6,765 bases of DNA from an uncultured Faecalibacterium sp. (GTDB lineage Bacteria; Bacillota; Clostridia; Oscillospirales; Ruminococcaceae). Below the pieces are notes generated by a model. It was not told where the DNA came from. It worked only from the letters and a program-made list of their open reading frames with translations, and searched no databases. Location of the stretch: the NCBI GenBank assembly GCA_934525325.1, contig CAKSZE010000070.1:1-6765 (forward strand), in the 5' to 3' direction. Made by a program: the position numbers and the translations under genes. Position 1 is the first letter of the stretch, and the number at the start of each line of letters is the position of its first letter. Below are positions 1-5,358 of the stretch, piece after piece.

Positions 1-21
1 GGTAATGTTGATGACTGCCAT
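1..21 (-). CDS. 5' end of an unidentified gene, cut by the window edge
   Basis: Only the first seven codons are visible, reading M-A-V-I-N-I-T on the minus strand. The start is supported by a GGAGGG ribosome binding site at 29-34, seven bases upstream of the ATG at 21-19. The product cannot be identified from seven residues. It lies downstream of the dehydratase/permease unit in the same direction but beyond a strong terminator, and has its own candidate promoter, so it is probably a separate transcription unit. It may still belong to the same sugar-acid pathway, which lacks an aldolase and a kinase in this window; that is only a guess from context. Confidence 0.6.
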
Positions 22-64
22 ATTTTTTCCCTCCTGAATGGGTGTTGTGTTTACTGACAGCATC

Positions 65-107
65 AGTATACCCCATACGCCGCCCGCTTTTCCGTGACCG
101 GGTCACG
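65..107 (-). promoter_or_regulatory. Candidate promoter and dyad for the left-edge gene
   Basis: On the minus strand a TATACT hexamer (70-65) makes a good -10 element. The matching -35 position (93-88) reads GGAAAA, a poor fit. Directly upstream is a 15-bp inverted repeat, CGTGACCGGGTCACG on the plus strand (93-107, 7-bp arms around one base). With a start site expected near 58, the dyad centre is about 42 bp upstream, where class II activators bind. A good -10, weak -35 and dyad at that place suggest activator dependence. This is inference from layout; no regulator is visible. Confidence 0.4.
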
Positions 108-114
108 CAGGCGC

Positions 115-155
115 AAAAAACAGCCGCTCCGGGCGCACCCGGAGCGGCTGTTTTT
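115..155 (-). terminator. Strong bidirectional intrinsic terminator after the permease gene
   Basis: A perfect 13-bp GC-rich stem (121-133 with 138-150) encloses the 4-base loop CGCA. It is flanked by an A6 run on the left (115-120) and a T5 run on the right (151-155). Read on the minus strand it gives a stem followed by six U residues, as expected for an intrinsic terminator 73 bases after the permease stop codon. The symmetric flanks mean it could also stop transcription from the other direction. Confidence 0.9.
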
Positions 156-201
156 GAAGGAGGTAACGAGGTAAATGAATAAGGATCTCTCAACGCTTAT
201 C

Positions 202-219
202 CCGGGGTGCAGGCCCCGG
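202..219 (-). other. Small GC hairpin just after the permease stop codon
   Basis: CCGGGG (202-207) and CCCCGG (214-219) form a 6-bp stem with a 6-base loop, starting nine bases after the permease stop codon. There is no U run, so it is not a terminator by itself. It could protect the 3' end of the transcript from exonucleases; that role is inferred only from position. Confidence 0.35.
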
Positions 220-227
220 ACAGGCGC

Positions 228-1583
228 TTAGGCAAAGAAGGAAATAACAAGTGCTACCAGGAAGCCCACGCCGCCGACCAGCGTTTCCATGATGGTCCAG
301 GTCTTGAGGGTGGTCTTTTCGTCCATGCCCACAAGGCTCTTCACCAGCCAGAATCCGGAGTCGTTGAAGTGGGAGCAGACGGTGGAGCCGCCTGCAATGG
401 CAGCGGTGACACAGGCGAGGTACAGCGGGCTCAGCTCGGTGATGCCGGGCATAGCGGAGATGATGCCTGCTGCCATGGTCATAGCCACGGTAGAGGAACC
501 GACCGAGATACGCACCAGAGCAGCCACGATGAAGGCCACCAGCACCAGCGGCAGGCTGGCGTTTGCCACGGCGTTGCCGATGACATCGCCCAGACCGGAG
601 TTCTGCAGCATATAGCGCAGCACGCCGCCGCAGGCAGTGACCAGCAGGATCATGCCGGTGGGCTCCAGAGACTTGGTCATGATCTTTTCCAGCTGGGCGT
701 TGTTATAGCCGTGACGGGTGCCCAGCAGGTACATAGCAGCGATGGTAGCCAGCAGCAGAGCCATGAAGGGCTCGCCGAGGAAGGCCAGAACGGGCTGGAT
801 GCCGGCCAGTGCGGGCACCACCTTTGCCACGGAGTTTGCGATGATAAGCAGCAGCGGAATCATGATGATGCCCACGATGGTGCCGAACTTGGGCAGCTTG
901 CTCTCGTCAATGTCTGCCTGCTGCGCCACGTGCTCGGGGACTTCGATCATGTACTTTTTGCCGCAGATAGAGCCCCAGATGGGACCGGCGGCGATCATGG
1001 CAAAGATGCCGCAGAAGATGCCGATCAGGATGACCCAGCCAAGGTCAACGCCCAGCATGGTAGCCACCAGCACGGGGCCCGGCGTGGGAGGGATGAAGGC
1101 GTGGCCGACAGCCAGACCGGCCAGCAGGGGGATGACGTAGTACAGCACAGAGCGCTTGGTGCGCTTTGCCAGAGAGAAGGCCAGCGGGATGAGGATGATC
1201 AGACCGGCGTCAAAGAACACCGGCATGGCCACCACCAGACCCGTGATGCCCAGTGCCCACGCGGCCTTTTCGTCACCGAACTTCCGCACCATGGTCACGG
1301 CCAGCGTCTGCGCGCCGCCGGATTCTTCCAGAATGGCGCCGAACATGGAGCCCAGACCCACCAGAAGGGCGATGCCCTTCAAGGTGTTGCCGATACCCTC
1401 GTTGACCGAGCCGATGATGTCGGACAGGGGCATACCGGCCATCAGGCCGATGCCCACCGCACCGATCAGGATAGAGATCATGGCGTGGACCTTGAACTTG
1501 ATGATAAGGATGAGCAATAGGATCAGGCCTGCCACGGCAGCAAAAACCAGCCGTGCCGCATCGGGAGTTGCAACTGCTGTCAT
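228..1583 (-). CDS. gntP: GntP-family gluconate/sugar-acid:H+ symporter
   Basis: A 451-residue integral membrane permease, the usual length for the GntP family, which imports gluconate or related sugar acids with protons. Hydrophobic segments run through most of the protein, starting at residues 12-29. Family hallmarks are GHAFIPPTPGPV (160-171), the small-residue stretch VGSSTVAMTMAAG (361-373) and GGSTVCSHFNDSGFWLV (398-414); the SHxNDSGFW core is typical. A polar loop at about 208-232 separates the two halves. The ATG start has a GGAGG site (1596-1592) eight bases upstream. The gene follows the dehydratase by 98 bp on the same strand, with no clear promoter or terminator between, so the two are probably co-transcribed. 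The exact substrate (gluconate, idonate, galactonate, glycerate or similar) cannot be read from the sequence; the dehydratase neighbour favours an aldonate. Family assignment is very secure, substrate is not. Confidence 0.93.
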   Translation of the reverse strand: MTAVATPDAARLVFAAVAGLILLLILIIKFKVHAMISILIGAVGIGLMAGMPLSDIIGSVNEGIGNTLKGIALLVGLGSMFGAILEESGGAQTLAVTMVRKFGDEKAAWALGITGLVVAMPVFFDAGLIILIPLAFSLAKRTKRSVLYYVIPLLAGLAVGHAFIPPTPGPVLVATMLGVDLGWVILIGIFCGIFAMIAAGPIWGSICGKKYMIEVPEHVAQQADIDESKLPKFGTIVGIIMIPLLLIIANSVAKVVPALAGIQPVLAFLGEPFMALLLATIAAMYLLGTRHGYNNAQLEKIMTKSLEPTGMILLVTACGGVLRYMLQNSGLGDVIGNAVANASLPLVLVAFIVAALVRISVGSSTVAMTMAAGIISAMPGITELSPLYLACVTAAIAGGSTVCSHFNDSGFWLVKSLVGMDEKTTLKTWTIMETLVGGVGFLVALVISFFA

Positions 1584-1591
1584 AGAAATTT

Positions 1592-1596
1592 CCTCC
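1592..1596 (-). promoter_or_regulatory. Ribosome binding site of the permease gene
   Basis: The minus strand reads GGAGG eight bases before the ATG at 1583, which fixes the permease start. Confidence 0.85.
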
Positions 1597-1627
1597 GTTT
1601 CGTGATTTTTGGTTGCACTTATCCAAG

Positions 1628-1652
1628 CCGTCCGGAAAAACGCGCCGGGCGG
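1628..1652. other. Imperfect hairpin in the dehydratase-permease gap
   Basis: CCGTCCGG (1628-1635) and CCGGGCGG (1645-1652) form an 8-bp stem with a 9-base loop. On the minus-strand transcript one central pair is a C-A mismatch; on the plus strand it is a G-U pair. No T run follows, so termination is unlikely. It may be an mRNA processing or stability element, or chance in GC-rich DNA. Confidence 0.3.
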
Positions 1653-1681
1653 TTTACTACTTGTTGTTTATGTGGAGCGGT

Positions 1682-3469
1682 TTACTCCATGTATGCACCC
1701 TTCATGGGGCTGACGGCGTGCTGAGAGTAGAGCTTCAGCAGACCCTTGGTGTACTTGGGAGCCTTGGGCTTCCAGTTGGCGCGGCGCTCGGCAAGGATGG
1801 CGTCCATCTCTTCGGGGGTCTTGGGCTCGCCCTTCACGCCCACGATGGCCAGCTTGCGGTTATGCACATCGATCTGGATGAGGTCGTCCGGCTCCACCAG
1901 TGCGATGGGGCCGCCCACCGCAGCCTCCGGGCTGACATGGCCGATGACCGGGCCGCGGCTTGCGCCGGAGAAGCGGCCGTCGGTGATCAGCGCTACGCTG
2001 GAAGCCAGCTTCGGGTCGGCGCAGATGGCCTCGCCGGTGTAGAACATCTCGGGCATACCGCTGCCGCGCGGGCCCTCGTAGCGGATAAAGATGGCGTCGC
2101 CGGGCTTCACCTCGCCGTGCAGCACAGCGGAGATGCACTCCTCCTCGCTGTCGTAGGGCTTGGCGCGCAGGGTGGCTTCAAACATATTCTTGGGGCAGGC
2201 GGTGTGCTTGATGACGCAGCCCTCCGGGGCAAGGTTGCCCTTCAGGATGGCGATGCTGCCGTCGGTGCCCTTGGCGTTATCAAAGCTGTGGATGATGTCC
2301 TCGCGGCTGACCGGGCGGGCAAAACCGGCGGTCTTTTCTGCCAGAATGGCGTCGCAGTGCTGGTAGAAGCCGTTCTTCTTCAGCTCTTCCAGATTCTCGC
2401 CCAGCGTCTTGCCGGTGACGGTCATCACGTCCAGATTCAGCATGGACTTGATCTCCTCCATCACGCGGGGCACGCCGCCTGCATAGTAGAAGTACTGTGC
2501 GGGCCAGTCGCCGGAGGGACGGATGTTCAGCAGGTAGTGTGCGCCGCGGTGCATCCGGTCAAAGGTGTCGGCGTCGATCTCGATGCCGAACTCGTGGGCG
2601 ATGGCGGGCAGGTGCATGGTGGCGTTGGTGGAGCCGGAAATGGCAGCGTGCACCATGATGGCGTTCTCAAAGCTCTTCTTGGTCACGATGTCCTTGGCGG
2701 TAATGCCCTTCTTGACCAGCTCCATCAGCTGCTTGCCGGCATCGTAGGCGGCCTGTTTCAGCTCCGGAGCGGTGGCGGGCATCAGGGCGGTGCCCGGCAG
2801 CATCAGACCCAGCGCCTCGGCCATGATCTGCATGGTGGAGGCGGTGCCCATAAAGGAGCAGGCACCGCAGCTGGGGCAGGCGTTGTGCTTGTAGTAGTCC
2901 AGCTGGCTGTTGGGGATGACGCCGGTCTTTTCCCATGCGTCAAACTTGCCGATCTGCTCCAGTGTCAGCAGCTCGTTGATGGCGCAGGCGGGGTCGCTGA
3001 CCACATATTCTTTGGGCAGGGTGTGGGCTTCCATGACGCCGCCGGTGACCACGATGGCGCTCATGTCCTTCAGGCGGCCGATGCTCATCAGCATGGCGGG
3101 CACGGACTTGTCGCAGCTGGCGATGAACACGCCGCCGTCATAGACGCTGGCGTTTGCCTGTGCTTCCACCAGATTCACGATGGCGTCACGGTGGGGCAGC
3201 GAGTAGTTGATGCCGTCATGACCCTGTGCGATGCCGTCGCACATATCGGTGGCAAAGTAGCGGGCAGCCTTGCCGCCGTTGTCGTTGACCGCCTGCACGG
3301 CTTCCTTGACGAACTGATCCAGATGGGCGCTGCCGGGGTGGCTGTCGCCGAAGGTGCTTTCCACCATGATCTGGGGCTTGGAAAGATCCTCGACCTTCCA
3401 GCCCATACCCATCTTCAGCGGGTCATTCTCAGGTGCTAAAGTGCGGACTTCCTGTGAACGCAGCTCCAT
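1682..3469 (-). CDS. IlvD/Edd-family dehydratase, probably a sugar-acid (aldonate) dehydratase
   Basis: A 595-residue Fe-S dehydratase that removes water from a 2,3-dihydroxy acid to give a 2-keto-3-deoxy acid. Numbering from the ATG at 3469, the three family cysteines are present: MCDG (Cys77), SCDK (Cys119, with Lys121 in the metal site) and CPSCGACSFMGTASTM, where Cys204 aligns with the third cluster ligand. The C-terminal DGRFSGASRG motif (497-506) carries the serine proposed as catalytic base in this family. DGINYSLPHRD (85-95) is also typical. The start is chosen because GGAGG (3482-3478) lies eight bases before this ATG. A TTG at 3484 and an ATG at 3475 are also in frame but overlap or crowd that site. 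Automatic annotation may call it ilvD. I favour a sugar-acid substrate because a GntP permease follows, no branched-chain amino-acid gene is present, and 595 residues exceeds typical IlvD (about 560). It is not close to E. coli Edd around the CDG motif. Confidence 0.9.
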   Translation of the reverse strand: MELRSQEVRTLAPENDPLKMGMGWKVEDLSKPQIMVESTFGDSHPGSAHLDQFVKEAVQAVNDNGGKAARYFATDMCDGIAQGHDGINYSLPHRDAIVNLVEAQANASVYDGGVFIASCDKSVPAMLMSIGRLKDMSAIVVTGGVMEAHTLPKEYVVSDPACAINELLTLEQIGKFDAWEKTGVIPNSQLDYYKHNACPSCGACSFMGTASTMQIMAEALGLMLPGTALMPATAPELKQAAYDAGKQLMELVKKGITAKDIVTKKSFENAIMVHAAISGSTNATMHLPAIAHEFGIEIDADTFDRMHRGAHYLLNIRPSGDWPAQYFYYAGGVPRVMEEIKSMLNLDVMTVTGKTLGENLEELKKNGFYQHCDAILAEKTAGFARPVSREDIIHSFDNAKGTDGSIAILKGNLAPEGCVIKHTACPKNMFEATLRAKPYDSEEECISAVLHGEVKPGDAIFIRYEGPRGSGMPEMFYTGEAICADPKLASSVALITDGRFSGASRGPVIGHVSPEAAVGGPIALVEPDDLIQIDVHNRKLAIVGVKGEPKTPEEMDAILAERRANWKPKAPKYTKGLLKLYSQHAVSPMKGAYME

Positions 3470-3477
3470 ATTCATTA

Positions 3478-3482
3478 CCTCC
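3478..3482 (-). promoter_or_regulatory. Ribosome binding site deciding the dehydratase start
   Basis: The minus strand reads GGAGG followed by eight bases and then ATG (3469-3467). The in-frame TTG (3484-3482) overlaps this site and the ATG at 3475 is only two bases from it, so 3469 is the most plausible start. Confidence 0.8.
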
Positions 3483-3531
3483 AAATACTGCTTGCTTTCG
3501 TCCTTTTCTCTGTTGGGCCTTTTGTGATTTT

Positions 3532-3560
3532 ATTGTAAATCCGCAGACGTCTCTTTGCAA
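3532..3560 (-). promoter_or_regulatory. Sigma-A-type promoter of the dehydratase-permease unit
   Basis: On the minus strand TTGCAA (3560-3555) and TACAAT (3537-3532) are separated by exactly 17 bp, a close match to the housekeeping consensus. Transcription would begin near 3525, giving a leader of about 55 bases. The spacer contains an 8-bp palindrome, AGACGTCT (3545-3552), placed where a bound protein would block RNA polymerase. Confidence 0.7.
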
Positions 3561-3617
3561 GTTGTCACGGGTATGTCCTACTATTTGTGCAAAAACTCTG
3601 GGATACATCATGCACTC

Positions 3618-3646
3618 TGCCCAAATCCGGGCGAATTTTGCCCAAA
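3618..3646. repeat. Pair of TGCCCAAA direct repeats, 21 bp apart
   Basis: TGCCCAAA occurs at 3618-3625 and again at 3639-3646, an offset of 21 bp or two helical turns, so both copies face the same side of the DNA. They sit 58-91 bp upstream of the dehydratase -35 element. Such phased repeats can be activator sites; with two 8-base copies chance cannot be excluded. Confidence 0.35.
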
Positions 3647-3685
3647 ATCAGCCGTCAAAGCGGCTTTTGAGAAAAAAGTGGAGAA

Positions 3686-3704
3686 AAAGTCATCTGATGA
3701 CTTT
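3686..3704. promoter_or_regulatory. 19-bp perfect inverted repeat, candidate operator
   Basis: AAAGTCATCTGATGACTTT has 9-bp arms around one central T. It lies in the non-coding region, about 126 bp upstream of the dehydratase -35 element and 26 bases beyond the HtrA terminator hairpin. Its size and odd-centred symmetry fit the operator of a dimeric helix-turn-helix regulator such as the GntR family, which often controls sugar-acid genes. No U run follows, so it is not a terminator. The regulator is not in this window. Confidence 0.45.
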
Positions 3705-3725
3705 GAAAAATACCCCCCGCAGCAC

Positions 3726-3762
3726 AAAAAAAGGCTGCTGCACATTTCGTGCAGCAGCCTTT
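3726..3762 (-). terminator. Intrinsic terminator of the HtrA gene
   Basis: A 14-bp stem (3730-3743 with 3749-3762) has a 5-base loop, and on the minus strand the GC-rich part is followed by seven T residues (3732-3726). It begins ten bases after the HtrA stop codon. It separates protease expression from the dehydratase unit downstream. Confidence 0.9.
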
Positions 3763-3771
3763 CTGCTATTT

Positions 3772-5154
3772 TCAGCTATTCTCTGCGCCCTTTTCGCCAA
3801 GGGTGACGGTGACGGTCTGCATCTGACCGCCGCGCGCGACGGTGATCTGGATGGTGTCACCGGCCTTGTGGTTCTGCATCAGGGTGCCAAGGTCGCTCTG
3901 GCTGGCCACCTCGCTGCCGTCCATGCTCACGATGCGGTCACCCGCCTGTAAGCCCGCCTTGTCGGCAGGGCCGCCCTTGACCACCTCCACGATGTAGACA
4001 CCGTAGGCGTTCACGCCCAGCTGGGCGGCGGTCTGGGCGTCGGTCACGGCATAGTAGCTGATGCCCAGATAGGGACGCCCGGTCACATAGCCGTTTTCCA
4101 GCAGCTCCTGCGCCACCTTCACGGCGTCATTCACCGGGATGGCAAAGCCCAGACCCTCGGCATCGCTGTCGGAGGACTTTGCATTGACGATGCCCACCAG
4201 CTCGCCGTTCATGTTGAACAGGCCGCCGCCGGAGTTGCCGGGGCTGACGGAAGCATCCATCTGGATCAGGGACATGGTGTTGACAGAGTTCGAACCCTGA
4301 ATGCTGACGCTGCGGTTCAGTGCGCTGACGATGCCGCTGGTCACGGTGCCGCCCAGCTCACCCAAGGGGTTGCCCACGGCCATGACGCTTTCGCCCACCT
4401 TCAGGTCGTCACTGTTGCCCACGGTGGCGGGGGTCAGGCCGGTGGCGTCAACTTTCACCACGGCGATATCACTGGTGGTATCCTCGCCCACCAGCGTAGC
4501 GGGGTAATCCTTGTCGCCGATGCTCACGGTGATGTTGGAAGCACCGCTCACCACATGGGCGCAGGTGAGGATATAGCCATCCGAGCTGATGATGACGCCG
4601 CTGCCCGCGCCGCTTTCCACCTGACTCTGACCGTACCACGACCACTGGGAGTAGACCACCTGCTCGGTGGTGATGACCACCACGCTGGGGCTGACCAGCT
4701 CTGCCACCTGTGCGGTGCTCAGGCCGGTGCCGCTGGTGGCACTGATGGAATTGCCGGTGCTGTCGGTGCTGCTGTCAGAGCTGGCAGGGCGCTCCACCTG
4801 CTGGATGACTACCTTGCTGCCGCCGCCGTATTTTGCACCCACAAAGCCGCCCGCAAAGCCCATGGCTGCTGCCAGCACCAGCGCCACGGCGCTGCGTGTC
4901 AGCTTTCCGCCATTGAACTTCTTTTTGCGGCGGGGCTTTTCCGGCTGCGCCGGGGCGCTGTCCTGCGGCTGCTCCGGCGGGAACGGCGGCACATTGCCGC
5001 CGTCTGCCGGGGCGGTATACGCCGGGCGCACGGGCTGTGCTTCCGGCTCGTTATACTGGTTTGCCGTGTTCATGCCGCTGCTGCCCACGTTGGGGTAGCC
5101 GGTCTCGTTATTGGAAGCGGAATAATCATATTCCCACTTGTTCTCGTTTTCCAT
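3772..5154 (-). CDS. htrA: HtrA/DegP-type membrane-anchored serine protease with one PDZ domain
   Basis: A 460-residue S1C-family protease that degrades or refolds misfolded proteins outside the membrane. Numbering from the ATG at 5154, residues 1-75 are a polar, proline- and asparagine-rich cytoplasmic tail ending in PRRKKK (74-79). One membrane anchor follows at about 88-106, then a Ser/Thr-rich linker (to about 140). The trypsin-like domain has the full catalytic triad: His200 in TCAHVV, Asp229 in SDIAVV and Ser308 in GNSGGG. A PDZ domain spans about 360-453, with the PYLGI entry and GGPADKAGLQAGDRI. The start is set by AAGGA (5168-5164) nine bases upstream; an in-frame TTG at 5175 has no such site. 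The gene is monocistronic, with its own terminator and divergent from the methyltransferase gene. In other Firmicutes such proteases are induced by secretion stress, which the promoter region here may reflect. Only the long cytoplasmic tail is somewhat unusual. Confidence 0.95.
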   Translation of the reverse strand: MENENKWEYDYSASNNETGYPNVGSSGMNTANQYNEPEAQPVRPAYTAPADGGNVPPFPPEQPQDSAPAQPEKPRRKKKFNGGKLTRSAVALVLAAAMGFAGGFVGAKYGGGSKVVIQQVERPASSDSSTDSTGNSISATSGTGLSTAQVAELVSPSVVVITTEQVVYSQWSWYGQSQVESGAGSGVIISSDGYILTCAHVVSGASNITVSIGDKDYPATLVGEDTTSDIAVVKVDATGLTPATVGNSDDLKVGESVMAVGNPLGELGGTVTSGIVSALNRSVSIQGSNSVNTMSLIQMDASVSPGNSGGGLFNMNGELVGIVNAKSSDSDAEGLGFAIPVNDAVKVAQELLENGYVTGRPYLGISYYAVTDAQTAAQLGVNAYGVYIVEVVKGGPADKAGLQAGDRIVSMDGSEVASQSDLGTLMQNHKAGDTIQITVARGGQMQTVTVTLGEKGAENS

Positions 5155-5187
5155 GTTACTACATCCTTCCCTCAAAGGCCGGTCCGC

Positions 5188-5216
5188 AGGGACATCTGTT
5201 CCTTTGAACTGTCCCT
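5188..5216. promoter_or_regulatory. Dyad overlapping the htrA transcription start
   Basis: AGGGACA (5188-5194) and TGTCCCT (5210-5216) are perfect 7-bp arms, and an inner pair GTTC (5198-5201) and GAAC (5206-5209) continues the symmetry with one 3-base bulge. The element begins immediately after the htrA -10 hexamer and covers the expected start site. It could be a repressor operator or, if transcribed, a 5' hairpin. Either role is inferred from position. Confidence 0.4.
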
Positions 5217-5270
5217 ATTGTAACCGTCAAATGTGAAAATGAATCGCTTGCGCCGTGAAGAATATGTGAA
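5217..5270 (-). promoter_or_regulatory. htrA promoter with phased TTCAC repeats upstream
   Basis: On the minus strand TACAAT (5222-5217) is a good -10 element, but the -35 position 17 bp upstream is poor (GATTCA). Upstream are three copies of TTCAC (plus-strand GTGAA at 5233-5237, 5255-5259 and 5266-5270) offset by 22 and 11 bp, so all are in helical phase. A weak -35 with phased direct repeats is typical of activation by an OmpR-type response regulator, which would suit a secretion-stress protease. The assignment is inference. Confidence 0.4.
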
Positions 5271-5292
5271 ATGCGGTCCTGCTTTTCTGCCC

Positions 5293-5321
5293 TTGACAGC
5301 AGCGTTTCTGCTTGCTATTGT
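5293..5321 (+). promoter_or_regulatory. Strong sigma-A-type promoter of the GNAT-MnmM gene
   Basis: TTGACA (5293-5298, perfect consensus) and TATTGT (5316-5321) are separated by 17 bp. Transcription would begin near 5328, leaving about 30 bases before the ATG at 5359. The promoter position excludes the in-frame upstream ATG at 5233 as the start of the protein. Confidence 0.75.
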
Positions 5322-5343
5322 AAGGGAAGAACATCGGCCCGTC

Positions 5344-5350
5344 AAGGAGG
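5344..5350 (+). promoter_or_regulatory. Ribosome binding site deciding the GNAT-MnmM start
   Basis: AAGGAGG lies eight bases before the ATG at 5359, a near-ideal arrangement that fixes the start. Confidence 0.85.
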
Positions 5351-5358
5351 AGCTTTTT

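Larger units (their letters stand above)
3470..3771. other. 302-bp AT-rich regulatory intergenic region
   Basis: This non-coding stretch lies between the HtrA stop and the dehydratase start. From right to left it holds the HtrA terminator, a 19-bp perfect dyad, a pair of TGCCCAAA repeats, the dehydratase promoter and the ribosome binding site. It is clearly less GC-rich than the genes around it. Reading frames across it lack a ribosome binding site or recognisable protein, and I see no small gene or RNA gene in it. Confidence 0.6.

Noticed and set aside
157..231. A plus-strand AAGGAGG (157-163) followed by an 18-codon ORF (175-231).
   Set aside because: It lies just behind a strong bidirectional terminator with no plus-strand promoter, overlaps the 3' end of the permease gene antisense, is very short and has an 11-base spacing; most likely chance.
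207..1520. A long open plus-strand frame opposite the permease gene.
   Set aside because: Its translation is rich in His, Gln, Asp and Gly, as expected for the antisense of a hydrophobic membrane protein in GC-rich DNA. It has no ribosome binding site, whereas the minus-strand frame has clear GntP motifs.
1613..3439. A 608-codon plus-strand frame opposite the dehydratase gene.
   Set aside because: It is a low-complexity His/Gly/Ala/Val-rich antisense shadow of a real, motif-rich minus-strand gene, and no ribosome binding site precedes it.
3655..3670. TCAAAGCGGCTTTTGA as a catabolite (cre) site.
   Set aside because: It shares A- and T-rich flanks around a CG core with cre sites, but the symmetry is off by a base and the conserved TG...CA ends are missing.
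3433..3951. A plus-strand frame spanning the 302-bp intergenic region.
   Set aside because: It runs through the dehydratase start, its promoter and the HtrA terminator, lacks a ribosome binding site, and its tail is antisense to htrA.
5233..5358. An N-terminal extension of the GNAT-MnmM protein from the in-frame ATG at 5233.
   Set aside because: The extension overlaps the consensus promoter at 5293-5321, and the ideal ribosome binding site is at 5344-5350, so translation starts at 5359.
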